DNA of 64,000 bases from Leisingera methylohalidivorans DSM 14336 (GTDB taxonomy: Bacteria > Pseudomonadota > Alphaproteobacteria > Rhodobacterales > Rhodobacteraceae). Positions 32,747 to 40,809 of the stretch are shown piece by piece. Within the stretch, counting starts at the first letter, position 1; every line of letters begins with the position of its first letter. Below the pieces are notes generated by a model. It was not told the DNA's origin and did not search any database. It saw nothing but the letters and a program-made list of their open reading frames with translations. The DNA lies in contig NC_023135.1 in NCBI RefSeq assembly GCF_000511355.1, positions 3,250,371 through 3,314,370 on the forward strand, read 5' to 3'. The position numbers were made by a program, and so were the translations under genes.

Positions 32747-35248
32747 TCACCGTGACGCTAACAGGTCCCGCATCATAATTTCCGTGACAGGTTTTGTCAG
32801 AGTTGCTAGCCGGGAAGCCCCATTAAGGGCGTTCGGTATACGCGTTGCCTCTCTCGTTGACATCAGCACGAGCCGGCATTCTGGGTGCAGGTTGTGCGCC
32901 AGCCGCAACACCTCCCATCCAGAAGCGCCATCGTCGAGATTGAGATCGCTTATAACCAGGTTCAACTTGCACTGCTGCTGGATCTGAGTTGTGCCTTCGG
33001 TAAAGCTTGCAGCCGCGAAGACTGCATAGCCCAAGCGCTCCAGCGCATTGGACGTGGCGGCAAGGTTGGCCGGATCATCGTCAACCACCAGCGCGGTCCC
33101 GGCGGCATGCGCCTGGCGGGCGTGATTGTCCTCTTTCGCCAAGGCAGGGAATTTCATCGTAACAGTTGTGCCCTGAAGTGGCGGCTCAGTCCGCGAGGTG
33201 ATGGTCAGGTGTCCGCCTGACTGGTGAACGAAGCCATCGACCATGGACAGCCCTAGTCCAGTCCCGTTGCCATCGTTGCGATGGGTGAAAAAGGGTTCGG
33301 CCGCGCGCCGCAGGACATCGGGGGGCATGCCGCAGCCGCTATCGCGGATGGACAATTGAGCCCCCCCGCCGTTGCCGGTGCCGACGGTCACATAAATTGT
33401 GCCGGAACCGGTGATCGCTTGGCCTGCATTGACGCAAAGGTTCAGCACGGCACTTTCCAGCTGTCCCGGATCGACGCGGGCGAAGACGGGTGCGTCCGAA
33501 GGGGTGAACTCGAGGGAGACGGTGTCAGGCAATGCGATTTCCAGCAGGTCGGTCATGCCTTCGACAAGCAGTCCGATGTCGGTCACCTGCGGTTCCAGAT
33601 GCTGTTTGCGGGCAAAGGCCAGAAGCCGCTCCGTCAATGACACGCCCAGATCCACGGCAGACCTGATGCGGGCGCGGAAGTGCCGCGACTTTTCCTTGTC
33701 TGCTTCTTCCAGAAGGTGCAGATTGCCGGAGATGCTGGACAGGATATTTCCGAAGTCGTGGGCGACTTCGCCAGTGACCTTTCCCAGCGTTTCGACCCGG
33801 CGGATCTCCTCCAGCCGCTCGTCGATGCGCTTGCGCTCGGTGGTTTCCGACAGGAGCCACACTGCACCGCCGTCTGGCAGCGGCGAGTGGCGCAGTTCCA
33901 GCACGTGACCGGACGTATCGGTGTATTCTTCAAACCCGCCCCGTTCGCCTGCGCTTGCCTGCCGCACAAAAGCAGAGCGGGCGATCAGCGCCTGCATGTC
34001 CATGCGGGGTTCGTTGTCCTCTGGCGCCAGCCGAAGGAGGGTGCGGAGGGTGCCGTTTTCCGCTTCGATCTGCCCGTCGGCGGCGGTGATGGCGACGCCG
34101 TCCTTGATGTTGCGGAACACGCGGGAAAACAGCGCGTTCTGGCGTCGGATCTCGCCGGTGCGGCGGTCGAGCTTGCGGGCGTTGTCGCGGAAAACCTGGA
34201 AGGCTGCAAAAAGCTGACCGATCTCATCGTCGCTGATGCGCGCGCGGGGCAGGTCGCTGCGGTGATCGCCTGCCGCGAGTCTGCGCATGGCGAAGGCAAC
34301 CCGGCGCAGGTTGCGGGTGACATAGCGCGAGACATAAAACGCGGAAGTCACCGCCACCAGAAGGCTCATCAGCGTAAATGCGAGAAAGGAGTTCTTGGCA
34401 ATGCCGAGGTTGTACGAGGTCTCGGCACGGGCCTGGCTGAGGCGGGCCTCTGCCTGGGCGACCTTTTCCCCTGCATAGGTGGTCACGCGGCCAACTTCCT
34501 GCCGGATGCGGAAGAGGGCATTTCCCGCGTCAAGCTGTGCGGCGAGTTCACGGTGTTTGAGCACGAAGAGGCCGTCGCTGCGCGACAGCGACGCCTGGAT
34601 CTCTCGATAAGTAGAGCGATGGGCGGGCAGCAAGCGCGGTTCGAGGCGGTCACGGATGGCGGTGTAGCGGCGGGTGAACTCGCCCAGTTCGATCAGGGCC
34701 GCGGCCCGCCCGGCGGCGATGGCGCTGGCGGTCAGCTGTTGGAGTTCGGCCCAGATCTCGCGCTCCGCCAGCGGCAGCGAGGTATCGCCTGATTGCCGCC
34801 GGACCCGTCCGTTCAGTCGCTGCATATCGCGGTCTATCGCCGTGAGGCCGGCCTTGCGCGCGGTTTGCGGAACCAGCGCGGCGGTTAAATCGTCGATGGC
34901 AAGCTGCAGCCGGGCCAAGGGCAGTTCAAGCGCGGGATCGCCGGTCGCATGGGCCTCAATCCGGGCGAGGCTGCCGCGGACCTTCTCGGCCTCCTGTTCA
35001 AGCTGGAAGGTCGGGAAGAGCGCATGGAGAAAGGGCGCGGAGGTCGCCAGATCGGCCGCATGGCGCGACAGGTCGAGGGCGTCGGAGACTTCGGCCAGCG
35101 TTTCCTGATGCAGCACGTTCATCCAGATTTCGGTCCGGTTCAGCACCCGCATCCCGATCAGGCTGACCAGCAGGATCAGCCCGAACAGCACCGCAATGGC
35201 GGCGGAAAGGCGAAAGCGGACGCTGAGGGAGGAGAGCGGAGGCAACAC
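32747..35248 (-). CDS. Hybrid sensor histidine kinase, TorS-like
   Basis: An 833-residue membrane kinase. TM1 is about residues 12-33, a long helical periplasmic sensor follows (34-285), then TM2 (288-306), HAMP (306-358), a PAS-like domain (365-470), HisKA with His497 in V-A-H-D-F-G-N-I-L, HATPase (G-T-G-L-G-L-S-M) and a C-terminal receiver with Asp768 (V-I-S-D-L-N). The helical sensor plus HAMP and receiver resembles TorS, though no Hpt domain is seen. It starts at a GTG 4 bp after the response regulator stop. The pair is divergent from a phosphonate-type ABC importer, which it probably controls. Confidence 0.82.
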   Translation of the reverse strand: MLPPLSSLSVRFRLSAAIAVLFGLILLVSLIGMRVLNRTEIWMNVLHQETLAEVSDALDLSRHAADLATSAPFLHALFPTFQLEQEAEKVRGSLARIEAHATGDPALELPLARLQLAIDDLTAALVPQTARKAGLTAIDRDMQRLNGRVRRQSGDTSLPLAEREIWAELQQLTASAIAAGRAAALIELGEFTRRYTAIRDRLEPRLLPAHRSTYREIQASLSRSDGLFVLKHRELAAQLDAGNALFRIRQEVGRVTTYAGEKVAQAEARLSQARAETSYNLGIAKNSFLAFTLMSLLVAVTSAFYVSRYVTRNLRRVAFAMRRLAAGDHRSDLPRARISDDEIGQLFAAFQVFRDNARKLDRRTGEIRRQNALFSRVFRNIKDGVAITAADGQIEAENGTLRTLLRLAPEDNEPRMDMQALIARSAFVRQASAGERGGFEEYTDTSGHVLELRHSPLPDGGAVWLLSETTERKRIDERLEEIRRVETLGKVTGEVAHDFGNILSSISGNLHLLEEADKEKSRHFRARIRSAVDLGVSLTERLLAFARKQHLEPQVTDIGLLVEGMTDLLEIALPDTVSLEFTPSDAPVFARVDPGQLESAVLNLCVNAGQAITGSGTIYVTVGTGNGGGAQLSIRDSGCGMPPDVLRRAAEPFFTHRNDGNGTGLGLSMVDGFVHQSGGHLTITSRTEPPLQGTTVTMKFPALAKEDNHARQAHAAGTALVVDDDPANLAATSNALERLGYAVFAAASFTEGTTQIQQQCKLNLVISDLNLDDGASGWEVLRLAHNLHPECRLVLMSTREATRIPNALNGASRLATLTKPVTEIMMRDLLASR

Positions 35249-35252
35249 CTGT

Positions 35253-35975
35253 TCAGTTCCCGGAGAGCTGAAAAATATACCCTTGCGCCCGGCGGGTCTG
35301 CAGGTGGACGGGTTTTGAGGGCACGCCTTCGATCTTGCGGCGCAGGCGCAGGATCAGCACGTCGATGGTGCGGTCCACGTAGCGCTGCATGTCGGAGCCC
35401 AGTTCCTCCAGCAGTTCCGGGCGCGGGATGACCCGGTCGGGGTTGCGGGCGAAATATTCCAGCAGGCGGTATTCGGCGTTGGTGAGCGGGATCTCCTCGC
35501 CCTCTGCATCCAAAAGGCGGCGGGATTGCACGTCGATCCGCTTGGAGCCGAAGGCGATCTCCTGGCCGGGATTGGCGCTGGGGCGGGCGGAGCCATGGCC
35601 ATAGCGGCGCAGCACGGCGCGGATGCGGGCCACCAGCTCGCGCGGGTTGAAGGGCTTGATCATATAATCATCGGCCCCGGTCTCCAGCCCGATGATCTTG
35701 TCGATCTCGTCACCCACACCGGTCAGCATGACGATGGGGATCTCATAGCGTTCGCGGATATGGATCGCCAGCGTCAGCCCGGATTCGCCGCGCAGCCGCA
35801 GGTCGATCAGCGCCAGATCCACCGGCGGCGGGTCGCCAAGGGCGTGAAAGGCCGGGATATCGGCGCAGCAGATGGCGTCAAAGCCACTCTCCCGCATCAG
35901 CGCAGACAGCGTGTCACGCATGTTGGCGTCATCGTCAACGATGGCAATGAGCGGCTCTGTCTTGCCCTGCTGCAT
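35253..35975 (-). CDS. OmpR-family response regulator, TorR-like
   Basis: A 240-residue regulator with a receiver domain (acidic D14-D15-D16, phospho-acceptor Asp58 in L-A-L-I-D-L-R, Lys107 in M-I-K-P-F) and a C-terminal winged helix (about residues 140-235, E-Y-R-L-L-E-Y-F ... R-T-I-D-V-L-I-L-R-L-R-R-K-I). The V-G-D-E-I-D-K-I-I-G-L-E-T-G-A-D-D-Y stretch resembles TorR/ArcA. It lies directly upstream of its kinase and is divergent from the phnD-like gene, with GTTAACA repeats between them. Confidence 0.86.
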   Translation of the reverse strand: MQQGKTEPLIAIVDDDANMRDTLSALMRESGFDAICCADIPAFHALGDPPPVDLALIDLRLRGESGLTLAIHIRERYEIPIVMLTGVGDEIDKIIGLETGADDYMIKPFNPRELVARIRAVLRRYGHGSARPSANPGQEIAFGSKRIDVQSRRLLDAEGEEIPLTNAEYRLLEYFARNPDRVIPRPELLEELGSDMQRYVDRTIDVLILRLRRKIEGVPSKPVHLQTRRAQGYIFQLSGN

Positions 35976-36082
35976 GCAACCCTCCTCCTGTCACCTGCGG
36001 GTATTTTCGCGGCTCGCGCGCGGCGGCCGCCCTCTTTCTGTGTCGCAAGTGACGGCCAAGTTTAAGGGGACGCGGGAAAGAT

Positions 36083-36129
36083 TGTAACACTGTTAACATG
36101 AATCCTGCATTCGCGCTGTTCCGTTAACA
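36083..36129. promoter_or_regulatory. Repeated GTTAACA elements between response regulator and phnD-like gene
   Basis: TGTAACA at 36083-36089 region, TGTTAACA at 36091-36098 and CGTTAACA at 36122-36129. Two exact GTTAACA copies start 31 bp apart (about three turns), with the degenerate copy beside the first. Candidate binding sites for the adjacent OmpR-type regulator. They do not fit the 11-bp repeat of a PhoB box. Confidence 0.42.
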
Positions 36130-36229
36130 GAACGCGGCTCGCCTCCCCGGTAGCGCCGCGCCTATCGTCGGGGGGTCAGCGCCTGATCCACCGGGGAGGT
36201 TTCCGGCAGGCGTATCTAGGGAGGATATC

Positions 36230-37210
36230 ATGACAAAATTCTTTACCCGTTCCGCGGCGGCACTGGGCGTTCTATCGCTGAGCGCATTTGCAGCAGCTGC
36301 CGAGGACTGCTCCGAGCGCGGCGCGCTTGACGTTCTGTATTGCGACGCAAATGGCGACCTGGTTGCGGATACACCGACCAACCCGGCAGAACTGAGCAAC
36401 CCGGACACGCTGGTCTTTGCCTATACCCCGGTCGAAGACCCGGCGGTCTATGCCGACATCTGGGCGCCGTTCATCGCGCATCTGGAAGAAGTCACCGGCA
36501 AGGACGTGCAGTTCTTTGCAGTGCAGTCGAACTCTGCCGAGGTTGAGGCGATGCGCTCCGGCCGTCTGCATGTGGCGGGCTTCTCTACCGGGCCGACACC
36601 CTTTGCCGTGAACCTCGCGGGCGCCGTGCCCTTTGCCATCATGGGGGCCGAGGACGGCCAGTTCGGCTACAAGCTGCAGGTCTTCACCCAGGCCGACAGC
36701 GACATCCAGGAAGTGAAGGATCTGGCAGGCCGCCGCGTGGCGCATACCTCGCCGACCTCGAACTCCGGCAATCAGGCGCCGCGCGCGCTGTTCCCGAGCC
36801 TGGGCGTGGAGCCCGACAAGGATTACGAGGTGATCTATTCCGGCTCCCACGACCAGTCGATGCTGGGTGTGGTCGCGGGCGACTATGACGCGGCGCCGGT
36901 GGCCTCGGAAGTGGTGGACCGCATGGCGGAACGTGGCCTTTATGACCCTGCCGACGTGCGCAAGATTTGGGAGAGCGATCCCTTCCCGACGACCTCCTTC
37001 AACGTGGCGCACAACCTAGACCCTGAGCTGACCGCGAAGATCAAGGAAGCGTTCTTCAGCTTTGATTTCGCCGGTACCAAGCTGGGCGAGGAATTCGATG
37101 GCGTCAGCAAGTTCATCCCGATCACCTACAAGGATCAATGGGCGGTTATCCGTCAGATCCAGGCCTCTAACGGTGTGGAATACACGCCGCAGGGACTTGC
37201 CGGGAATTAA
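36230..37210 (+). CDS. phnD: Phosphonate/phosphite-type ABC transporter substrate-binding protein (PhnD-like)
   Basis: A 326-residue periplasmic protein with a Sec signal peptide (about residues 1-24, A-A-A-A) and the PhnD/PtxB binding fold. The anion-binding loop appears as H-T-S-P-T-S-N-S-G-N-Q-A-P-R, and F-S-T-G-P-T-P lies in the first lobe. It starts at 36230 behind GGGAGG. Family members bind phosphonates, phosphite or phosphate, and the residues seen do not settle which. It precedes the ATPase and two permeases by 126 bp containing a hairpin. By analogy with TorT, it might also present ligand to the divergent kinase. Confidence 0.82.
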   Translation: MTKFFTRSAAALGVLSLSAFAAAAEDCSERGALDVLYCDANGDLVADTPTNPAELSNPDTLVFAYTPVEDPAVYADIWAPFIAHLEEVTGKDVQFFAVQSNSAEVEAMRSGRLHVAGFSTGPTPFAVNLAGAVPFAIMGAEDGQFGYKLQVFTQADSDIQEVKDLAGRRVAHTSPTSNSGNQAPRALFPSLGVEPDKDYEVIYSGSHDQSMLGVVAGDYDAAPVASEVVDRMAERGLYDPADVRKIWESDPFPTTSFNVAHNLDPELTAKIKEAFFSFDFAGTKLGEEFDGVSKFIPITYKDQWAVIRQIQASNGVEYTPQGLAGN

Positions 37211-37231
37211 CCCTGCCTGCAATTGAAACCG

Positions 37232-37256
37232 CCCGGTCAGCATGGATCTGACCGGG
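37232..37256 (+). terminator. Intra-operon hairpin after phnD-like gene
   Basis: CCCGGTCA / TGACCGGG 8-bp stem with a 9-base loop, 22 bp after the binding-protein stop. No U-run. Such hairpins often stabilise the binding-protein message and lower read-through into transporter genes. Confidence 0.45.
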
Positions 37257-37336
37257 TGCCTTTCGCGGCCCGGTTTACGTCTCTGCCAAGCGGCAACGTG
37301 ACAGGGGCGGGGCCGCGCTATGTCCGGGAGACCGTC

Positions 37337-38110
37337 ATGCTGAAAATCACCAAACTGACCAAACGCTACGGATCCGGCGATCCGGTGCTGAAGGAGCTGG
37401 ACCTGACCGTTGAGGGCGATCAGCTGACCTCGGTCATTGGTTCATCCGGCGCAGGCAAGAGTACCCTCTTGCGCTGCATCAACCGCCTGGTGGAGCCTAC
37501 ATCCGGCACCGTTGATCTGAACGGCACCGATTTCACCAAGCTGAGCCGCCGCGAGCTGCGCACCGCGCGGCGCCGGATCGGAATGGTGTTTCAGAGCTTC
37601 AACCTGATCGACAGGCTGACGGTGATGGAAAACGTCCAGTCCGGGCGGCTTGGCTATATTTCCACCTGGGCGGCACTGACACGGCGGTACCCGCGCGAGG
37701 ACATCCGCCACGCTTATGAGCTGATGGAGCGGGTGGGCATCGCCCATTACGCCAACAAACGCGCCGACGAGCTGTCGGGCGGCGAGCGTCAGCGGGTCGG
37801 CGTGGTGCGCGCGCTGATGCAGCGGCCGGAGATCCTCCTGGCGGATGAACCCACGGCTTCGCTCGACCCCAAGACCTCGGAGCAGATCATGACGCTGCTG
37901 CGCGATCTGGCCAGCGAGCTGAAGCTGCCGGTGATCATCAACATCCACAATGTGACCGAAGCCAAGGAATTCAGCGACCGCATCGTCGGCATGCGCTATG
38001 GGCGGATCATCTTTGACGACAAGCCCGCGGCGCTTGATAAGGAGCAGATGGACGAGATCTATGCAGGCGTGCCGGCCGAGGACCGCGCCCAGGTCGGGGC
38101 AGCGGCATGA
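37337..38110 (+). CDS. phnC: Phosphonate-type ABC transporter ATPase
   Basis: A 257-residue ATPase starting at the ATG at 37337 behind GGGAG. Walker A is G-S-S-G-A-G-K-S-T, signature L-S-G-G-E-R-Q-R, Walker B I-L-L-A-D-E-P-T-A-S-L-D, and the switch histidine I-N-I-H-N-V. The overall pattern (R-I-G-M-V-F-Q-S-F-N-L-I-D-R-L-T-V-M-E-N-V) is typical of PhnC. The stop overlaps the first permease start by 4 bp. Confidence 0.88.
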   Translation: MLKITKLTKRYGSGDPVLKELDLTVEGDQLTSVIGSSGAGKSTLLRCINRLVEPTSGTVDLNGTDFTKLSRRELRTARRRIGMVFQSFNLIDRLTVMENVQSGRLGYISTWAALTRRYPREDIRHAYELMERVGIAHYANKRADELSGGERQRVGVVRALMQRPEILLADEPTASLDPKTSEQIMTLLRDLASELKLPVIINIHNVTEAKEFSDRIVGMRYGRIIFDDKPAALDKEQMDEIYAGVPAEDRAQVGAAA

Positions 38111-38901
38111 GCACGGTCAAGGACACCTGGCGCAAGCCGCCGTTCATTGCCAACCCGGTGCTGCGCTATGGGCTTTATGCTGCGGTGGCGATCTATTTCC
38201 TGGTGACTCTGGTGACCCTGCCCATCGACTGGGACCGGGTTTCGGACGGGATGGTCCGGGCGCAGCGGATCTTCAGCGGCGCCTTCCCCCCAAGTTTCGA
38301 GCGCGCGGGGCTGTTGTTCGACGGCTTCATGGAAAGCCTGAAGATCGCCATTCTCGCAACTGTCGGCGGCATCCTTCTGTCGGTGCCGCTGGCCTTCATG
38401 GCGGCGGGCAACATTGCAGTGAAACCCGTCTATCTGCTGGGTCGCGGCATTATCATCGTTGCACGCAGCTTCCACCCGGTCATCGTCGCGATCATCTTTG
38501 TGAAGGCGGTGGGCTTCGGCCCCTTTGCGGGCGCTTTGACGCTGGTGGTCTACTCGATCGGCTTTGTCGGGAAACTCTTGGCGGAACGGATTGAGGAGAT
38601 CGATTTCGGCCAGGTGGAGGCGATGCGCTCTGCTGGGGCAGGCTTCATAGCGACGCTGGCCTATGCGGTGATGCCGCAGATCATGCCGCGCCTCGTCGGC
38701 CTTGGCATTTATCAGCTCGACAGCAACCTGCGTGCCTCTGCCGTGGTCGGCATAGTGGGCGCGGGCGGGATCGGCGCGACGCTGGCCAATGCCTTCGGGC
38801 GCTATGACTACGACTTTGCCCTGGCGATCACCATGGTCATCGTTGGAGTGATCCTCATCTCCGAGGCGGTAAGCGGATTTATCAGGAAGCGGATTGCATG
38901 A
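38107..38901 (+). CDS. phnE: Phosphonate-type ABC permease 1
   Basis: A 264-residue PhnE-family permease with about six hydrophobic segments. The inner-membrane coupling motif is seen as E-A-M-R-S-A-G-A-G-F-I-A-T-L-A-Y-A-V-M-P-Q, and V-G-A-G-G-I-G follows. A R-S-F-H-P-V-I-V-A segment is typical of the family. It overlaps the ATPase and the second permease by 4 bp each. PhnE1/PhnE2 pairs are common in alphaproteobacterial phosphonate and phosphite importers. Confidence 0.87.
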   Translation: MSTVKDTWRKPPFIANPVLRYGLYAAVAIYFLVTLVTLPIDWDRVSDGMVRAQRIFSGAFPPSFERAGLLFDGFMESLKIAILATVGGILLSVPLAFMAAGNIAVKPVYLLGRGIIIVARSFHPVIVAIIFVKAVGFGPFAGALTLVVYSIGFVGKLLAERIEEIDFGQVEAMRSAGAGFIATLAYAVMPQIMPRLVGLGIYQLDSNLRASAVVGIVGAGGIGATLANAFGRYDYDFALAITMVIVGVILISEAVSGFIRKRIA

Positions 38902-39710
38902 TGACCAGCAAATCTTTGAACCAAACCCTCGACCACTGGACCCGCTTCACCCTGCGCCAGCGGCTGATGCGCTATGGCGGCTTTGCCTTGACCCTGCTGG
39001 TGGTGGCCTGGGCGCTGAGCAGCATCGACGTGATCTGGGCCTGGGTCTGGGACGCGCCGTCGCAGATGGCGGATCTGTTCGGCCGGATGATGCCGCCGGA
39101 CCCCTCCAACCTGCCGTCAATCCTTGAGGCGATCTGGCAGACGGTCAACATCGCCACGTTGGCGACGATGATCGCGGTCGTGGTCTCGCTGCCGGTTGCC
39201 TATATCGCGGCGCAGAACACCACGCCGAACAAGTTCGCCCTTTGGGTCGGGCGCTTCATCCTGGTGTCGTCGCGGTCGGTGAACACGATCATCTGGGCGC
39301 TGCTGTTCGTGGCCATCTTCGGCCCCGGCATCGTGGCCGGGATCGTGGCAATCATGTTCCGCTCCATCGGCTTCCTGGGCAAGCTGCTGGGCGAAGCAAT
39401 CGAAGAGATCGACCGCAAACCCGTCGAGGCGCTGGAAGCCTGCGGCGCGTCGCGCTTTAAGATCGTGCTCTATGCCATCGTGCCGCAGGTAATGCCCGCC
39501 TTCTTTGCCGTGGCGATCCTGCGCTGGGACATCAATCTGCGCGAATCCACCGTGCTGGGCCTTGTCGGCGCGGGCGGCATCGGGATGATCCTGCAGGGCG
39601 CGATCGACACCTTCAACTGGCCCGAGGTTTCCATGGTGCTGCTGACCATCCTTGCTCTGGTGGTCTTTGGCGAGGTGGTCTCGTCCTACCTGCGCAAAAA
39701 GATCCTGTGA
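38898..39710 (+). CDS. phnE: Phosphonate-type ABC permease 2
   Basis: A 270-residue PhnE-family permease, paralogous to its neighbour. It has six or so hydrophobic segments, the coupling motif E-A-L-E-A-C-G-A-S-R-F-K-I-V-L-Y-A-I-V-P-Q and the V-G-A-G-G-I-G-M-I-L-Q-G end motif. R-S-V-N-T-I-I-W-A corresponds to the R-S-F-H-P-V segment of permease 1. It starts at 38898 within the last codons of permease 1 and ends the transporter operon. Confidence 0.87.
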   Translation: MMTSKSLNQTLDHWTRFTLRQRLMRYGGFALTLLVVAWALSSIDVIWAWVWDAPSQMADLFGRMMPPDPSNLPSILEAIWQTVNIATLATMIAVVVSLPVAYIAAQNTTPNKFALWVGRFILVSSRSVNTIIWALLFVAIFGPGIVAGIVAIMFRSIGFLGKLLGEAIEEIDRKPVEALEACGASRFKIVLYAIVPQVMPAFFAVAILRWDINLRESTVLGLVGAGGIGMILQGAIDTFNWPEVSMVLLTILALVVFGEVVSSYLRKKIL

Positions 39711-39849
39711 AACCGGCCAGATGCACGTAACCCCAGTCTGTTGTGCCTTGCCGCACCAGTGATGGTTGCATAGCGGAGATTCTGGGACTGGGAGCATGCC
39801 GAAACCCCGGGGGAAGGGCCTGCCGCTGACTTAAAGGGAACTGGGCAAG

Positions 39850-40752
39850 ATGATCAGTACGAATTGGGCATTTGACACCTATGAAAGTCTGCGGGCGGAT
39901 CTGCCGCGCGCAGATTTCCCGCAGGAGATGCGCTCTGGCCATGACCTGGGCGACACGGCCCAGGATTACGACGCCTATGTCCTGGATGCTTTCGGCGTGC
40001 TGAACCGGGGAGAAACCGCAATCCCTGGCGCGGTGGAGCGCATGGCCGCGCTCCGGGAGCAGGGAAAGCGGCTGGTGGTTCTGACCAACGCTGCAAGCTA
40101 CAGGCGCGCTGACATTCTGGCCAAGTACCACCGGCTGGGGTTTGATTTTGCGCCGTCAGAGGTTGTTTCCAGCCGGGATGTGGCCTTCTCTGCGCTCCCG
40201 AAATTGCCAGACGGCAAGGTTTGGGCTGCAGCGGCGGCGGATGGGGATGATTTCAGTGATGCGCCTGAAGCAGCGCGGATTGCAAAACTGGCGGATGATC
40301 CCGGTCTGCTGCGCACTGCAGGCGGCTTCCTGCTGCTGTCCTCGGAACGCTGGAGCGAGACGGAGACCGCGGCCTTGACCGATGCGCTGCTGCGCGATCC
40401 AAGGCCGCTCATCGTTGCAAACCCCGACCTCGTTGCGCCGCGTGAAAAAGGCCTGACGGTTGAGCCCGGGCTGATCGCGCATCGGATCACCGGGCGAACT
40501 GGCGTAAAGGCGGTTTTCTTCGGAAAGCCGTTCGGTAACGCTTTCGAGGCCGCGCTTGCCCGGCTGGACGGGATCCCGCTGCACCGGATCGCGATGGTGG
40601 GCGATACCCTGCACACCGATGTGCTGGGCGGGGCCGCCGCGGGTATTGGCACAATTCTCATCACCGATAACGGCCTGTTCCGAGGCCATGAAATCGCCCC
40701 ATACATCACGAGATGTGCGATCCGGCCTAACTGGATCATCGCGACGACTTAG
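39850..40752 (+). CDS. HAD-superfamily class IIA (NagD/TIGR01459-like) hydrolase
   Basis: A 300-residue HAD-IIA protein. Motif I is Y-V-L-D-A-F-G-V-L (nucleophile Asp, but Phe instead of the usual second Asp), motif II V-V-L-T-N-A, motif III K-A-V-F-F-G-K-P and motif IV M-V-G-D-T-L-H-T-D. It follows the second permease by 139 bp on the same strand. The location suggests action on an imported organophosphorus compound or on its phosphate ester, but the substrate is unknown. The unusual D-A-F is shared with the TIGR01459 branch (D-x-W), so activity may still be present. Confidence 0.75.
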   Translation: MISTNWAFDTYESLRADLPRADFPQEMRSGHDLGDTAQDYDAYVLDAFGVLNRGETAIPGAVERMAALREQGKRLVVLTNAASYRRADILAKYHRLGFDFAPSEVVSSRDVAFSALPKLPDGKVWAAAAADGDDFSDAPEAARIAKLADDPGLLRTAGGFLLLSSERWSETETAALTDALLRDPRPLIVANPDLVAPREKGLTVEPGLIAHRITGRTGVKAVFFGKPFGNAFEAALARLDGIPLHRIAMVGDTLHTDVLGGAAAGIGTILITDNGLFRGHEIAPYITRCAIRPNWIIATT

Positions 40753-40809
40753 GGCAGTCAGCTATTGCTGAGCTTTGCAAAGGATCCCGGAACGTTATCG
40801 GCGGATTCC

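Noticed and set aside
36083..36129. PhoB box upstream of the phosphonate importer
   Set aside because: GTTAACA repeats do not follow the CTGTCAT-type 11-bp repeat. They were kept only as possible sites for the adjacent response regulator.
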